Below are positions 32,549 to 43,488 of a DNA stretch of 64,000 nt, piece by piece; position 1 is the first letter of the stretch, and every line of letters starts with the position of its first letter. The position numbers were made by a program, and so were the translations under genes. The DNA is taken from NCBI GenBank assembly GCA_016235425.1, contig JACRLC010000094.1, positions 1 through 64,000 of the forward strand, written 5' to 3'. Below the pieces are notes generated by a model. It saw nothing but the letters and a program-made list of their open reading frames with translations. It searched no databases and was not told where the DNA came from. The DNA comes from Chloroflexota bacterium (GTDB lineage: Bacteria > Chloroflexota > Anaerolineae > Anaerolineales > Villigracilaceae).

Positions 32549-34858
32549 TTACTTGCACGGGCCAGAGGAGGCGCAAGCCGCAACAAGTGCGGATTGGAAT
32601 GTATCCACGTTCTGGTCAGCGATGAACAGGCCGAGGGCAGTATCGATCTCGGTCTTCCAGGAATCATTGGCAACTACACCGTGAGTCAGCGAGCCAACTA
32701 CGGTGTTAGAAGCCCAATCATCCATGGCGGACTGGAGATATTCACCGAAGAGGGTCTTATCGCAGTCAGTGCGGGCGCAGATCGAGCCCTTGACCGGATT
32801 GAAAGCTTCCTGACCTTCCTTTGAACCAGCGATCTTCAACCAGGCCGTAGCGCCTTCAGGATCCGGCGCACCGACAGCTAGAACAAATGAGTCGGACAGG
32901 AATTGGAACACACCAACTGTACCCGGAACCGGAGCCCAACCATAATCGGTATTCGGGGCTTTGCCAAGTTCGCGGAAGTAACCTTCAGCCCAGTCACCCA
33001 TGACGTTGAAAGCGGCATCGCCATTGACGACCAACTGTGAGGCATCTTGCCAACTTAGCGAGGCAGAGTCACTATTTGCATAGGTCAAAGCTTTCTTGTA
33101 GTTGTCGAGCCCAGTCTTGACCTCAGCGCTACCCCAATCTGTACTGCCATCCCATAGACCATTGTAGGCATCGGCGCCAAGTGTGCCGAGTAAAACAGTT
33201 TCGAGCAGGTGCATCTTGGTCCACTGTTCGCCCAAGGCGAGAGGAGTTACGCCGGCAGCCTTCAAAGTATCCATTGCGGCGAACCACTCATCTATCGTGG
33301 CGGGAACTTCAACGCCGTTGGCTTCGAGTACGGCCGGGTTGTACCACAGCACGTTCGCGCGATGGATATTAACCGGCACGGAATAGATATTGTCATCCTG
33401 TGAGATCAACGGGATAAGAGTTTCGGGCATCACATCGAGCCAGCCTTCGGCTTCGTAGAGATCGTTGAGCGGTTCGATTTGTGCGCCAGCAACATACGTA
33501 CCGATCAGTTCCTGACCGGCATGACCTTGCCAGCTATCGGGCGGATCGCCAGCCTGTAGGCGGGTTGCGAGCACCGCGCGTGCATTTGTGCCAGCTCCAC
33601 CAGCAACGGTCGCGTTGATGAATTCGACGTCAGGATATTGCTCACTAAATACACCAATCATGGCTTCGAGACCAGCAGCTTCACCACCACCGGTCCACCA
33701 AGAGAACACTTCCACCTGACCAGAAACTGGGCTTACAGCCCCTTCTTCCAGGCCGGTGAAGTCGCTGGCGGGCCAGTAACCGGAATCGATCACGGCTTCC
33801 TTGACGTTGGCCTTGTCCACCGAAATGACTTCGGAGGGCTTGGCGGGAACATCAATCTTGCCGTTGTTGTAGGTGTTGGTCTGCGGGGGAGTACTGCCTT
33901 CGAGGTAGGCCACAGCCGCGCTGATCGCATCGGCAACCAGTGTGCGGACATCCTTCAGGACGGTCATGGACTGCTTGCCGTCAATGATGTATTGAACGGA
34001 TGCTTCTTCGGCATCCTGACCGGTCACGATGTAGCTGGTCACATCCTTGTCGGCGGCAAAAGCATCGGCAATCGCGCGTGCGGTACCATCGTTCGGGGCG
34101 AGGATGAAGACGTCACCCTTGTCAGCAGCGGTGGTTGCAGTGAGGTTGGATTCGGCGAGGGTCTTGGCGGTATTGAAGTCCCAGTTGGTGGTGATCTGGC
34201 CGATGATCTGGCCCATTTCGTCGCGGGTCAAAGTGGCCTTTTCCTGCAGGGCAACCGCTTCGCTGGAGTTCTTGATGACGAAGGTGCCATCAGCGATCTT
34301 GGGTTGCAGGACGTTCCAGGCGCCTTCAAAGAAGAGGAAGGCGTTGTTGTCGGAGGCTGCGCCTGCGTAGAGGTAAAGTGGGTTGCCGGTGCCGGTGGCT
34401 TTGTCAACCAGGTATTGGGCCTGGGCGGCGCCCACGGCGAGGCTGTCGAAGGTGACATAGTAGTCCACAGCCTCGGTGTCGCGGATCAGGCGGTCGTAGG
34501 AAATGACCTTGACCCCGGCGGCGCGCGCTTCCTCAGCGGCCGCGGCGGCGGCGGTGCCGTCCTGCGGGCAGATGATCAGGACTTTGATGCCCTGAGAGAT
34601 CAAAGCTTCGACGTTGGCCTTTTCCTTGGCGGAATCGCCCTGGCTGAATAGAATCTGAACGTCATAGCCAGCGGCGGTAAGAGCGTCCTTGAAGCGGGTC
34701 TCATCCTGGATCCAGCGCGGTTCGTCCTTCGTGGGAAGTACGATACCGACGGCCAGGGTGCTTGCAGGCGCTTCGGTTGCCTGCGGCCCACAGGCCGACA
34801 GGATCATCATGACCGCTATCAGTACAGTCATCAGGCTGTACAACATCTTTTTAGACAT
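32549..34858 (-). CDS. Fused double sugar receptor: ChvE/XylF-like + GtsA-like lipoprotein
   Basis: 769 aa, about twice the usual receptor length. One signal peptide with lipobox LSAC (Cys about 23). Residues about 35-368 are a type I periplasmic-binding fold of the ChvE/MmsE group: KVISYDRLIRDTEAVDYYVTFD, SDNNAFLFFEGAW, VTGQDAEEASVQYIIDGKQS, VIDSGYW. A 12-residue linker (TGLEEGAVSPVS) follows. Residues about 381-769 are a type II, family 1 receptor of the GtsA type: GQVEVFSWWTGGGEAAGLEA, GDPPDSWQGHAGQELIGTYV, GDWAEGYFRELGK. No second signal peptide and no internal stop or SD. Start ATG 34858 has AAAGGAGAAG upstream. The operon supplies permeases for both folds. I know of no family with this domain pair. 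Confidence 0.9.
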   Translation of the reverse strand: MSKKMLYSLMTVLIAVMMILSACGPQATEAPASTLAVGIVLPTKDEPRWIQDETRFKDALTAAGYDVQILFSQGDSAKEKANVEALISQGIKVLIICPQDGTAAAAAAEEARAAGVKVISYDRLIRDTEAVDYYVTFDSLAVGAAQAQYLVDKATGTGNPLYLYAGAASDNNAFLFFEGAWNVLQPKIADGTFVIKNSSEAVALQEKATLTRDEMGQIIGQITTNWDFNTAKTLAESNLTATTAADKGDVFILAPNDGTARAIADAFAADKDVTSYIVTGQDAEEASVQYIIDGKQSMTVLKDVRTLVADAISAAVAYLEGSTPPQTNTYNNGKIDVPAKPSEVISVDKANVKEAVIDSGYWPASDFTGLEEGAVSPVSGQVEVFSWWTGGGEAAGLEAMIGVFSEQYPDVEFINATVAGGAGTNARAVLATRLQAGDPPDSWQGHAGQELIGTYVAGAQIEPLNDLYEAEGWLDVMPETLIPLISQDDNIYSVPVNIHRANVLWYNPAVLEANGVEVPATIDEWFAAMDTLKAAGVTPLALGEQWTKMHLLETVLLGTLGADAYNGLWDGSTDWGSAEVKTGLDNYKKALTYANSDSASLSWQDASQLVVNGDAAFNVMGDWAEGYFRELGKAPNTDYGWAPVPGTVGVFQFLSDSFVLAVGAPDPEGATAWLKIAGSKEGQEAFNPVKGSICARTDCDKTLFGEYLQSAMDDWASNTVVGSLTHGVVANDSWKTEIDTALGLFIADQNVDTFQSALVAACASSGPCK

Positions 34859-34928
34859 GTTATTCTTCTCCTTTTGTTTGTAAGAAACGTGCAACTGGGA
34901 AAGACATTCGATCTGCTTGTTTTCCGTA

Positions 34929-34940
34929 TCACCTCCTTTC
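34929..34940 (-). promoter_or_regulatory. Orphan strong Shine-Dalgarno (possible STAB-SD), copy 2
   Basis: GAAAGGAGGTGA includes the TGA stop of the ROK gene and is about 70 bases before the receptor ATG, which has its own SD. It matches copy 1 (25156-25167) in sequence, position after an upstream stop, and distance to a receptor gene. Confidence 0.45.
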
Positions 34941-36161
34941 AGCGTGACTGGGATTGGTCAGTATATCGTTGACGACGATCGCAATTGCACCCATCAGGCT
35001 GGCGTCCGTTCCAAAAGATGAAGGAAGCACATTGGCCTGCTGGTCAATTCCGGCGAGTGAGTGGTGGTCAACGGTTTCGCGAATGGGCGACAAAAGGTAA
35101 TCGCCCGCGATGCTCAAGGGCCCGCCGAGGATGATCATTTCCGGATTAAAGATATTGATAAGACCCGCGAAGCCCTGTCCCATTGCGCGTCCCGCTTCGG
35201 CAAAAGATTCGATGGCTTCCTGGTCTCCGCAATCCGCGGCTTGTTTGATGAGGGGAATCGAAAGCGGAGCATTTTGTTCCGCCAGCAGCTTCGGAATAAT
35301 ACTGCTCCGCTTCACTTCCAGACGAGCCTGCACTCGTTGAATAATCGAATACTGGTTTGCATACGTTTCCCAGCAGCCGCGGTTCCCGCAATGGCAAACG
35401 TTTTGCGATGGTTCGGCTACAATCGGAGAATGCCCGATCTCGCCTGCGTAGCCATACCCACCGCGGTACAGTTGTCCGTTCAGGAACAACCCGCCGCCAA
35501 TGCCCACGCCCGCAAAGACGAAGATGAAATCCCTGTTGTGACGCGCTATGCCAAATAAATGTTCGGCAATCGCCGCCGCGTTCGCATCGTTTTCGATGAA
35601 GATACTTAATTTCGTATGTTGTGAAAAAATTTCCTTGAACGGGACGTTTCGCCAGTGCAAATTCGGGGCGAAGATCAAAACCCCTTTATTTAGGTCAACA
35701 GTTCCGGGCGTCGCGAGACCGAGTCCCAAAAAGCGGAGTCCCGTTTTCTTCCCCACGGTCATCGCTTCCTTGACGATCCCCAGCGTCTGGGCAATCATCT
35801 TTTCCTGGCCCTCTGCGGGATCGGCATCCGCTGTTTTTCGCCAGAGGATGTTGCTCAGGAAATCGGTAAGAGCCACCGAAACAAAATCCACTCCCAACTC
35901 CACGCCGATAATGCAACCGGCCTGCGGGTTAATCTCCAGCAGGGTGGCGGGGCGGCCAGCGCCGATGGAATTGACACCCGTTTCGTGAATCAAATTTCGT
36001 TCGAGCAGTTCTTCCACAAGGCTGGAAATCGTGGATTTATTCAACCCCGTGATCACAGCCAGCTTGGCGCGTGAGACAGGCGCCTGCGTATGGATCAGCC
36101 GGAGGACTGATGACAAATTCAACTCACGTACAAAAGCCTGGTCTGCTGTATTTTTTCGCAT
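34929..36161 (-). CDS. ROK family sugar-responsive repressor
   Basis: 410 aa, XylR/NagC type. N-terminal winged helix (LIHTQAPVSRAKLAVITGLN, then KSTISSLVEELLERNLI, about 20-62). The ROK sugar-binding domain follows, with FAGVGIGGGLFLNGQLYRGG and the zinc motif CHCGNRGCWE (about 248-257). The DGxGK-type kinase features are incomplete, as in ROK repressors. It would bind DNA without sugar and release it on binding its inducer. A consensus promoter and 25-bp palindrome lie directly upstream, so it is very likely autoregulated and, with only 70 bases to the receptor gene, controls the whole operon down to 26351. Confidence 0.93.
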   Translation of the reverse strand: MRKNTADQAFVRELNLSSVLRLIHTQAPVSRAKLAVITGLNKSTISSLVEELLERNLIHETGVNSIGAGRPATLLEINPQAGCIIGVELGVDFVSVALTDFLSNILWRKTADADPAEGQEKMIAQTLGIVKEAMTVGKKTGLRFLGLGLATPGTVDLNKGVLIFAPNLHWRNVPFKEIFSQHTKLSIFIENDANAAAIAEHLFGIARHNRDFIFVFAGVGIGGGLFLNGQLYRGGYGYAGEIGHSPIVAEPSQNVCHCGNRGCWETYANQYSIIQRVQARLEVKRSSIIPKLLAEQNAPLSIPLIKQAADCGDQEAIESFAEAGRAMGQGFAGLINIFNPEMIILGGPLSIAGDYLLSPIRETVDHHSLAGIDQQANVLPSSFGTDASLMGAIAIVVNDILTNPSHAERR

Positions 36162-36166
36162 GGGAG

Positions 36167-36191
36167 TTAGTATGTTGTGCCAACAAACTAA
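36167..36191. promoter_or_regulatory. Palindromic operator of the ROK repressor
   Basis: Arms TTAGTATGTTG and CAACAAACTAA around TGC; 10 of 11 positions are complementary. It starts 5 bases from the ROK ATG and covers roughly +1 to +22 of the transcript predicted from the promoter at 36196. Confidence 0.75.
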
Positions 36192-36195
36192 TTCT

Positions 36196-36223
36196 ATTAT
36201 AGCCAGCTTGGGCTTTTTGTCAA
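36196..36223 (-). promoter_or_regulatory. Consensus sigma-70 promoter of the ROK/sugar operon
   Basis: On the minus strand TTGACA (36223-36218), 16-base spacer, TATAAT (36201-36196). Both hexamers are perfect consensus. Predicted start about 36189, inside the palindromic operator. Confidence 0.88.
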
Positions 36224-36361
36224 CTTAAAATTTCAGGCAACAACCATGAAAACCCTTTTGGACTTCCACGTTTGTTGGCTTTTTCTTCTCGATAACAGCG
36301 CTTCAAACCCGACCCTTTGCCTGCCTCCGTTTAATGGAGCGATCCTCCCCTTTGTAGAATC

Positions 36362-37486
36362 CTATGTCAGTGACACACCGATCAGCTTTCCGATTCCGTA
36401 AGTCAAACCCGCCGCGGCAATGCCGACCAGCACCTGACGAAGGCCGGAGTAAAGTACGCCTCGGCCAGTCATCAGGGTAATGGCCGCGCCGATGATGAAC
36501 AGTCCAATAGCACTCACGATCAGGCTGATGTAGATCGCCGTTGTCCCGGCCCAAAAGAAGAAGGGAAAGATGGGGAAGATCGCGCCCACTGCAAACAGGA
36601 AAAACGATGTAAATGCCGCTTCATAAGCAGAGCCGCCCAATTCCTCGGGGTCAATTCCCAATTCCTCACGCGCCAGCGTATCAAGAATGCTTCCCTTGTC
36701 AGCCATCATGTGAGTGGCAAGCTCGCGTGCACGCGCCTCAGGCAGTCCTTTGGACTGGTAGATCAGGGCAAGCTCCTCCTGCTCTTCCTCCGGGTTGGCG
36801 GCAATTTCCTCTGCCTCGATCTTGATCTGATGTTCATAAAGTTCGCGGGAACTTTGCACTGAAAGCCACTCGCCAAGCGCCATCGAACCCGCGCCTGCCA
36901 GCAGACCGGCCAGTCCCGCAATCAAAACATCTGGATTGGAGTTGGTTGCACCAGCCACACCCATCACGAGGCTCAAAATGGACACCAGGCCATCGTTCGC
37001 GCCAAGTACCGCCGCGCGCAGGGCATTGCCCCCGCTTGCGCGGTGACGTCCCTCCAACTGTGCCACGCTTCCGCCGGGCAGGCCTTCTTTGGAATGTGAA
37101 GCTATCATCAGCAGCCGCGCGTGTGATTTTTCATCCCGCGCAAATTCCGCGGCCTCTGCCTCCGGCTGTCCGTCGTAGGCATTGCTGTCTGCGCGTTCAT
37201 TGCTGGTAATTGTGGGCAGCACAAATTGCGGCCCGAACCTTTTTGCAAGCCAGATCAATGTGCGGGCGCGCCAAGTGGGTACGCGCGCAGGTGGTTTGAC
37301 TCCGCTCCCCCTGATTTTTTTGTCCCACGCATCGGCATGTTTTGCCTCACTCGCCGAAAGCTTGCGATACACCTCTGCCAGCTGGGGCTGCTTTTCCGTT
37401 TCCGCCAGCGAAAGATACAAAGCCGCGCCGTCAATTTCCTTCTGGCGGTTGGCAAGGTATCGTTTTACATCTTCATTTTTTGCCAT
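36362..37486 (-). CDS. VIT1/CCC1-type iron transporter with ferritin-like N-domain
   Basis: 374 aa. Residues 1-130 form a rubrerythrin/ferritin-like helical domain: repeated ExxH motifs ([25 protein letters not shown]) and early Glu residues ([15 protein letters not shown]) that could bind a di-iron site. Residues 150-374 are a VIT1/CCC1 five-helix membrane domain ([42 protein letters not shown]) with the Glu-rich metal loop ([17 protein letters not shown]). The arrangement is that of MbfA-type membrane-bound ferritins, which export iron or manganese. GGGAGAG precedes the ATG. It lies apart from the metal island at 52 kb. Single gene with no operon partner. Confidence 0.9.
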   Translation of the reverse strand: MAKNEDVKRYLANRQKEIDGAALYLSLAETEKQPQLAEVYRKLSASEAKHADAWDKKIRGSGVKPPARVPTWRARTLIWLAKRFGPQFVLPTITSNERADSNAYDGQPEAEAAEFARDEKSHARLLMIASHSKEGLPGGSVAQLEGRHRASGGNALRAAVLGANDGLVSILSLVMGVAGATNSNPDVLIAGLAGLLAGAGSMALGEWLSVQSSRELYEHQIKIEAEEIAANPEEEQEELALIYQSKGLPEARARELATHMMADKGSILDTLAREELGIDPEELGGSAYEAAFTSFFLFAVGAIFPIFPFFFWAGTTAIYISLIVSAIGLFIIGAAITLMTGRGVLYSGLRQVLVGIAAAGLTYGIGKLIGVSLT

Positions 37487-37508
37487 GGTCTCTCCCGGAA
37501 AATAATAA

Positions 37509-37536
37509 GGTGGCAGTCACCAAAGTGACTGTCACC
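37509..37536. repeat. GGTGGCAGTCACC palindrome
   Basis: GGTGGCAGTCACC, AA, then AGTGACTGTCACC: near-perfect 13-bp arms between eno and the VIT1-like gene. Related to 18539-18573. Confidence 0.7.
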
Positions 37537-37556
37537 TGTCAGTCCACTATCGCTCC

Positions 37557-38867
<1,311 letters not shown>

Positions 38868-38879
38868 TTATATTCGTCA

Positions 38880-39022
38880 GATGTCGTTGCCCCGCCAAAC
38901 TACGGCGGGATTCCGAGGAGCGTTTGCCGCGACGAAGCAATCTCCGGTAACGATATGTATTTTAGAAAGGTATACTTTGCTTAGTGGGAGACTGCATCGG
39001 CAGGGAACGCCTCGCAGTGACA
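38880..39022. repeat. GTCATTGCGAGG-family element, degenerate copy
   Basis: ATGTCGTTGCCCCGCC ... CCGAGGAGCGTTTGCCGCGACGAAGCAATCTCC (described in parts) ... GCCTCGCAGTGACAGCGAC. It fills the eno-plsC divergent spacer and so must carry or neighbour both promoters. Confidence 0.7.
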
Positions 39023-39060
39023 GCGACAAGTATAATCGCAAACCGCTTGGAGAAAATAAG

Positions 39061-39750
39061 TTGACTGTATCTGAATCCTCTGAATTTGACCCGCGTAATC
39101 GAAAAACATTTTACTTTCACGCCACACCCTTGCGTAAATTTGTAGTTTGGTTTCTAACACGTGCCTTTTTCCTTTTCATGAAACTCGAAATTCGCGGGCT
39201 TGAGAATCTTCCAATGGATGGGGCGGTGATCGTAGCATCGAACCACGTTACCAACTTCGATGTCTTTCCGATGCAGATTGCCGTGCCGCGTCCGATCTTT
39301 TTTATGGGCAAAGCGGAGTTGTTCAGGTTTCCTCCAATGGACGCATTGATTCGCAACCTCGGTGCGTTTCCGGTCTATCGCGGCGAAAAGGATGTGTGGG
39401 CAATGTCTCACGCCGCGAAAGTCCTCGCGCATGGACAGACCCTTGGTATGTTTCCCGAAGGGACTCGCTCCAGAGGCAGGGGACTTGGCGTTGCGAAGAC
39501 AGGCACTGCGCGGCTGGCAATTGAATCGCGTTGCCCGATCGTGCCGATGGCCGTCGTTGGCTCGGATGAATTTTTCAAATACTTTCCCCGCCGCACGCCT
39601 GTCACCGTCACTTTCCTTCCGCCGCTTCTCCCCAAACCCGGAGAGACCCCGCTTGGGCTGACGGATCGTCTCATGTTCGCGCTGGCTTTCGTTTTGCCTG
39701 AAGATATGCGCGGAGTGTATGCCGAAATGCCAAAAGGGTTTGGAGGGTAG
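39061..39750 (+). CDS. plsC: 1-acyl-sn-glycerol-3-phosphate acyltransferase
   Basis: 229 aa from a TTG at 39061, chosen because TTGGAGAAAA stands 8 bases before it and the region upstream is a dispersed repeat. The four LPLAT blocks are present: NHVTNFD (I, catalytic His and Asp), GAFPVYRG (II), FPEGTRSRG (III) and CPIVPMAVVG (IV). One hydrophobic segment near residues 20-40 (FVVWFLTRAFFLFM) would attach it to the membrane. It makes phosphatidic acid in phospholipid synthesis. Confidence 0.9.
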   Translation: MTVSESSEFDPRNRKTFYFHATPLRKFVVWFLTRAFFLFMKLEIRGLENLPMDGAVIVASNHVTNFDVFPMQIAVPRPIFFMGKAELFRFPPMDALIRNLGAFPVYRGEKDVWAMSHAAKVLAHGQTLGMFPEGTRSRGRGLGVAKTGTARLAIESRCPIVPMAVVGSDEFFKYFPRRTPVTVTFLPPLLPKPGETPLGLTDRLMFALAFVLPEDMRGVYAEMPKGFGG

Positions 39751-39758
39751 ATATGAAT

Positions 39759-39789
39759 AAACGGGAAACGCCCCACCCGATTCCCGTTT
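39759..39789. terminator. Bidirectional stem-loop between plsC and pyrG
   Basis: AAACGGGAA (39759-39767) pairs with TTCCCGTTT (39781-39789). It lies between two convergent genes; T residues flank the stem on the minus-strand reading. Confidence 0.6.
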
Positions 39790-39823
39790 CATCGCCAACC
39801 AATCTCCACTTACTAATTACTGA

Positions 39824-41437
<1,614 letters not shown>

Positions 41438-41458
41438 TTACCTTTCATAATTCATTCC

Positions 41459-41545
41459 GTCATTGCGAGGGCGGTGTTCTCCCGCCCGAAGCAATCTCGC
41501 CCGCGCAGTTTGGGATTGCTTCGTCGCTCCGCTCCTCGCAATGAC
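41459..41545. repeat. GTCATTGCGAGG-family element, compact copy
   Basis: GTCATTGCGAGGGCGG ... GAAGCAATCTCG ... GGGATTGCTTCG ... CTCCTCGCAATGAC. Terminal 12-bp arms are nearly perfect inverted repeats. 87 bp, upstream of pyrG. Confidence 0.85.
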
Positions 41546-41566
41546 AGTGTATGCGTATACAAAGGC

Positions 41567-41596
41567 GATGGGGAGGGCGTTGAAGCCCTCCCCATC
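41567..41596. terminator. 12-bp stem hairpin after the roadblock gene
   Basis: GATGGGGAGGGC (41567-41578) pairs perfectly with GCCCTCCCCATC (41585-41596), 6-base loop. It lies 39 bases after the roadblock stop. The T run is poor, so it may be a 3' protective hairpin rather than a classic terminator. Confidence 0.6.
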
Positions 41597-41634
41597 GGGG
41601 AAAACAATTTGTGTGGAGAAAAATTTCTTTCGAT

Positions 41635-42009
41635 TCATCCGACCAGTTTAACCAAATCTTCAGCCGCGCGCCTCATCTCGAGGAAGATCAAACCCAGTTT
41701 GGCCTCCTGCCGCGCCAGGGCGGTCAGAACCGCTTCCTGCCCGATGGACGTCAGAACAATCGAGCCCGCATCGCCCTTGATGTAGACCTGTTCCAGCGCA
41801 CCGCGTCCAAGTTCGCCTGAAATGCGCTCGCCAAGGCTCAACATCGCTGCCGACATGGCTGATACGCGGTCCTCTTCCACACCCTGTTGCAAAGCGGATG
41901 CCATGATCAACCCGTCCACAGAAACAATAGCAGATGCTTCGATGTCAGGGGCGGCAGCCTGCATGTTTCGCAGGCGTTCAACCAATTGGTCAGCGCGGGA
42001 TTTTGCCAT
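41635..42009 (-). CDS. Roadblock/LC7 domain protein (MglB-like)
   Basis: 124 aa from ATG 42009 (TGGAGA upstream). The whole protein is one roadblock/LC7 fold: a helix (ADQLVERLRNMQ), then EASAIVSVDGLIMASAL, the long central helix and the strand pair GAGSIVLTSIG-like segment (GDAGSIVLTSIGQEAVL). Bacterial members control small GTPases such as MglA or take part in polarity and signalling. No MglA-type GTPase is visible in the window, so the partner is unknown. Confidence 0.85.
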   Translation of the reverse strand: MAKSRADQLVERLRNMQAAAPDIEASAIVSVDGLIMASALQQGVEEDRVSAMSAAMLSLGERISGELGRGALEQVYIKGDAGSIVLTSIGQEAVLTALARQEAKLGLIFLEMRRAAEDLVKLVG

Positions 42010-42142
42010 TTTGGATCTCCAATGAGGGGCTTTCAAAACTCGTGCCGCAACCTCCTTGTGCTTTTATGCGTGGTTGCGGAACTCGTCCCTGAGTTTACCA
42101 GAAAATCAAACTTTCGAGAATTGCGCATAAAAGTTTGGAGGC

Positions 42143-42210
42143 AAACTTCGGAAGTCTTTTAAAAGACTCCCCTGCCTAAGGGCATCAGGACAGACTTCCG
42201 AAGTCTTTTA
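42143..42210. repeat. ACTTCCGAAGTCTT repeats
   Basis: AACTTCGGAAGTCTTTTAAA with AGACTCCCC, then CAGACTTCCGAAGTCTTTTA: two related palindromes separated by 25 bases in the 243-bp spacer between the roadblock gene and the next gene. A third copy lies at 49096-49113. Confidence 0.7.
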
Positions 42211-42253
42211 AATTTGACCCTCCCTCTTCTTCATGTTAGACTTAACGGTTGCC

Positions 42254-42838
42254 ATGATGAAAATCCTGCTCGCCCTTGCGTTGATTATTTTTCAAGATGC
42301 GCCGGTTGCCATCATCACACCGCAATTCGGCGAGACCTTGCGCGGGCAGGTCAACGTCACCGGCAACATCAACGTCACGAACTTTGTCTCCGCCGAACTC
42401 GCCTTTACCTACACCTCCGACCTCACCGGGACCTGGTTCACCATCCAAACATTCCCTGCGCCGGTTCTGGACTCTGCACTAGCCACCTGGGATACGACCA
42501 TGTTAACTGACGGCGATTACACCCTTCGGCTTCGCGTCAACTTACAGGATGGTTCATTTCAAGAAGTTTTAGTCACTGACTTGAAACTCCGCAACGACAT
42601 TCCCCTCCCAACAGAGACTTCCACGCCCGCGCCTGATGCCGTTCCCACATTCCCGCCTCCCACCTCGACCCTTGCGCCTGCTCCCGTTTTACCGACATAT
42701 CCAACCCCCACGCCTCTCCCCACCAATTCCGCCTCCTTGACGACTCCTTCCATCTACTCAAACTTTCGCGACGGAGCATTACTTACACTTGTTTTGTTTT
42801 TTGTGGTCGGACTCTCCCTCAGACTGCGGAGCAAATAA
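42254..42838 (+). CDS. Secreted Pro/Thr-rich protein with C-terminal membrane anchor
   Basis: 194 aa from ATG 42254 (a second ATG follows at once). Short signal sequence (MMKILLALALIIFQDAPVA), then an extracellular beta-rich domain of about 100 residues (AIITPQFGETLRGQVNVTGN ... WDTTMLTDGDYTLRLRV), which resembles Ig-like or Big domains. A Pro/Thr linker (about 125-165) leads to one C-terminal helix (GALLTLVLFFVVGLSLRL). No function recognised. pth follows after 65 bases on the same strand. Confidence 0.75.
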   Translation: MMKILLALALIIFQDAPVAIITPQFGETLRGQVNVTGNINVTNFVSAELAFTYTSDLTGTWFTIQTFPAPVLDSALATWDTTMLTDGDYTLRLRVNLQDGSFQEVLVTDLKLRNDIPLPTETSTPAPDAVPTFPPPTSTLAPAPVLPTYPTPTPLPTNSASLTTPSIYSNFRDGALLTLVLFFVVGLSLRLRSK

Positions 42839-42903
42839 TTGGCTCGTCCACGCGCCTGCACGGCCATCAATCTCTACTTACCACAATCCCGGACTCCACA
42901 CCC

Positions 42904-43488
42904 ATGCCCGAATCCACCTACCTCCTCATCGGCCTCGGCAACCCCGGCCGCGAATACAAAGACAACCGCCACAATGTCGGCTTCATGCTGATAGACACGC
43001 TCGCGGTGCGGCTCAACGCGCGCGGCATGAAACTGCAATCCAAAGCGATTGTCACCTCCGCGTTATACGAGGAGCGCAAACTCATCCTTGCCAAACCGCA
43101 GACCTACATGAATCTCTCCGGCCAATCTGTGCAGGGACTTTTGCACTTCTACAAAATCCCGGTTGAAAACCTGATCGTCGCGCACGATGACCTTGACATT
43201 TCCTTCGGCGCGATTCGTATCCGTCCCGGCGGTGGACCGGGAGGGCAGAGGGGCATGGCTTCCACCATCGAACTCCTCGGCACAAAGGACTTCCCTCGCC
43301 TGCGGATAGGCATTGGGAGGCCGCCCGGTCGCATGGATCCCAAAGATTACGTCTTGCAGAATTTCTCGAGGGACGAGCAGAAAATCCTTTCCGAAGTTCT
43401 CGACCGCGCCGCCGATGCCGCATTGACCTTCGTAACGGATGGGCTGAACAAAGCGATGAATAAGTTCAATGGAAACCCTCCTCAATAA
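42904..43488 (+). CDS. pth: Peptidyl-tRNA hydrolase
   Basis: 194 aa. Releases peptides from prematurely dropped peptidyl-tRNA. IGLGNPGREYKDNRHNVGF contains the conserved N and catalytic H; KPQTYMNLSGQSV and HDDLDISFGAIRIRPGGG with GQRGMASTIELLGT are the other family blocks. Its 3' end overlaps the mfd start by 20 bases, so the two are coupled, a common pth-mfd arrangement. Confidence 0.96.
   Translation: MPESTYLLIGLGNPGREYKDNRHNVGFMLIDTLAVRLNARGMKLQSKAIVTSALYEERKLILAKPQTYMNLSGQSVQGLLHFYKIPVENLIVAHDDLDISFGAIRIRPGGGPGGQRGMASTIELLGTKDFPRLRIGIGRPPGRMDPKDYVLQNFSRDEQKILSEVLDRAADAALTFVTDGLNKAMNKFNGNPPQ

Noticed and set aside
33638-34651. 337-codon plus-strand frame opposite the fused receptor
   Set aside because: Antisense shadow; composition mirrors codon bias of the receptor gene.
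32549-34858. Fused receptor as an assembly join of two genes
   Set aside because: Not fully excluded, but the frame is open over 2.3 kb, the linker is plausible, composition is uniform and the downstream genes match both halves. Kept as a finding with a read-coverage check.
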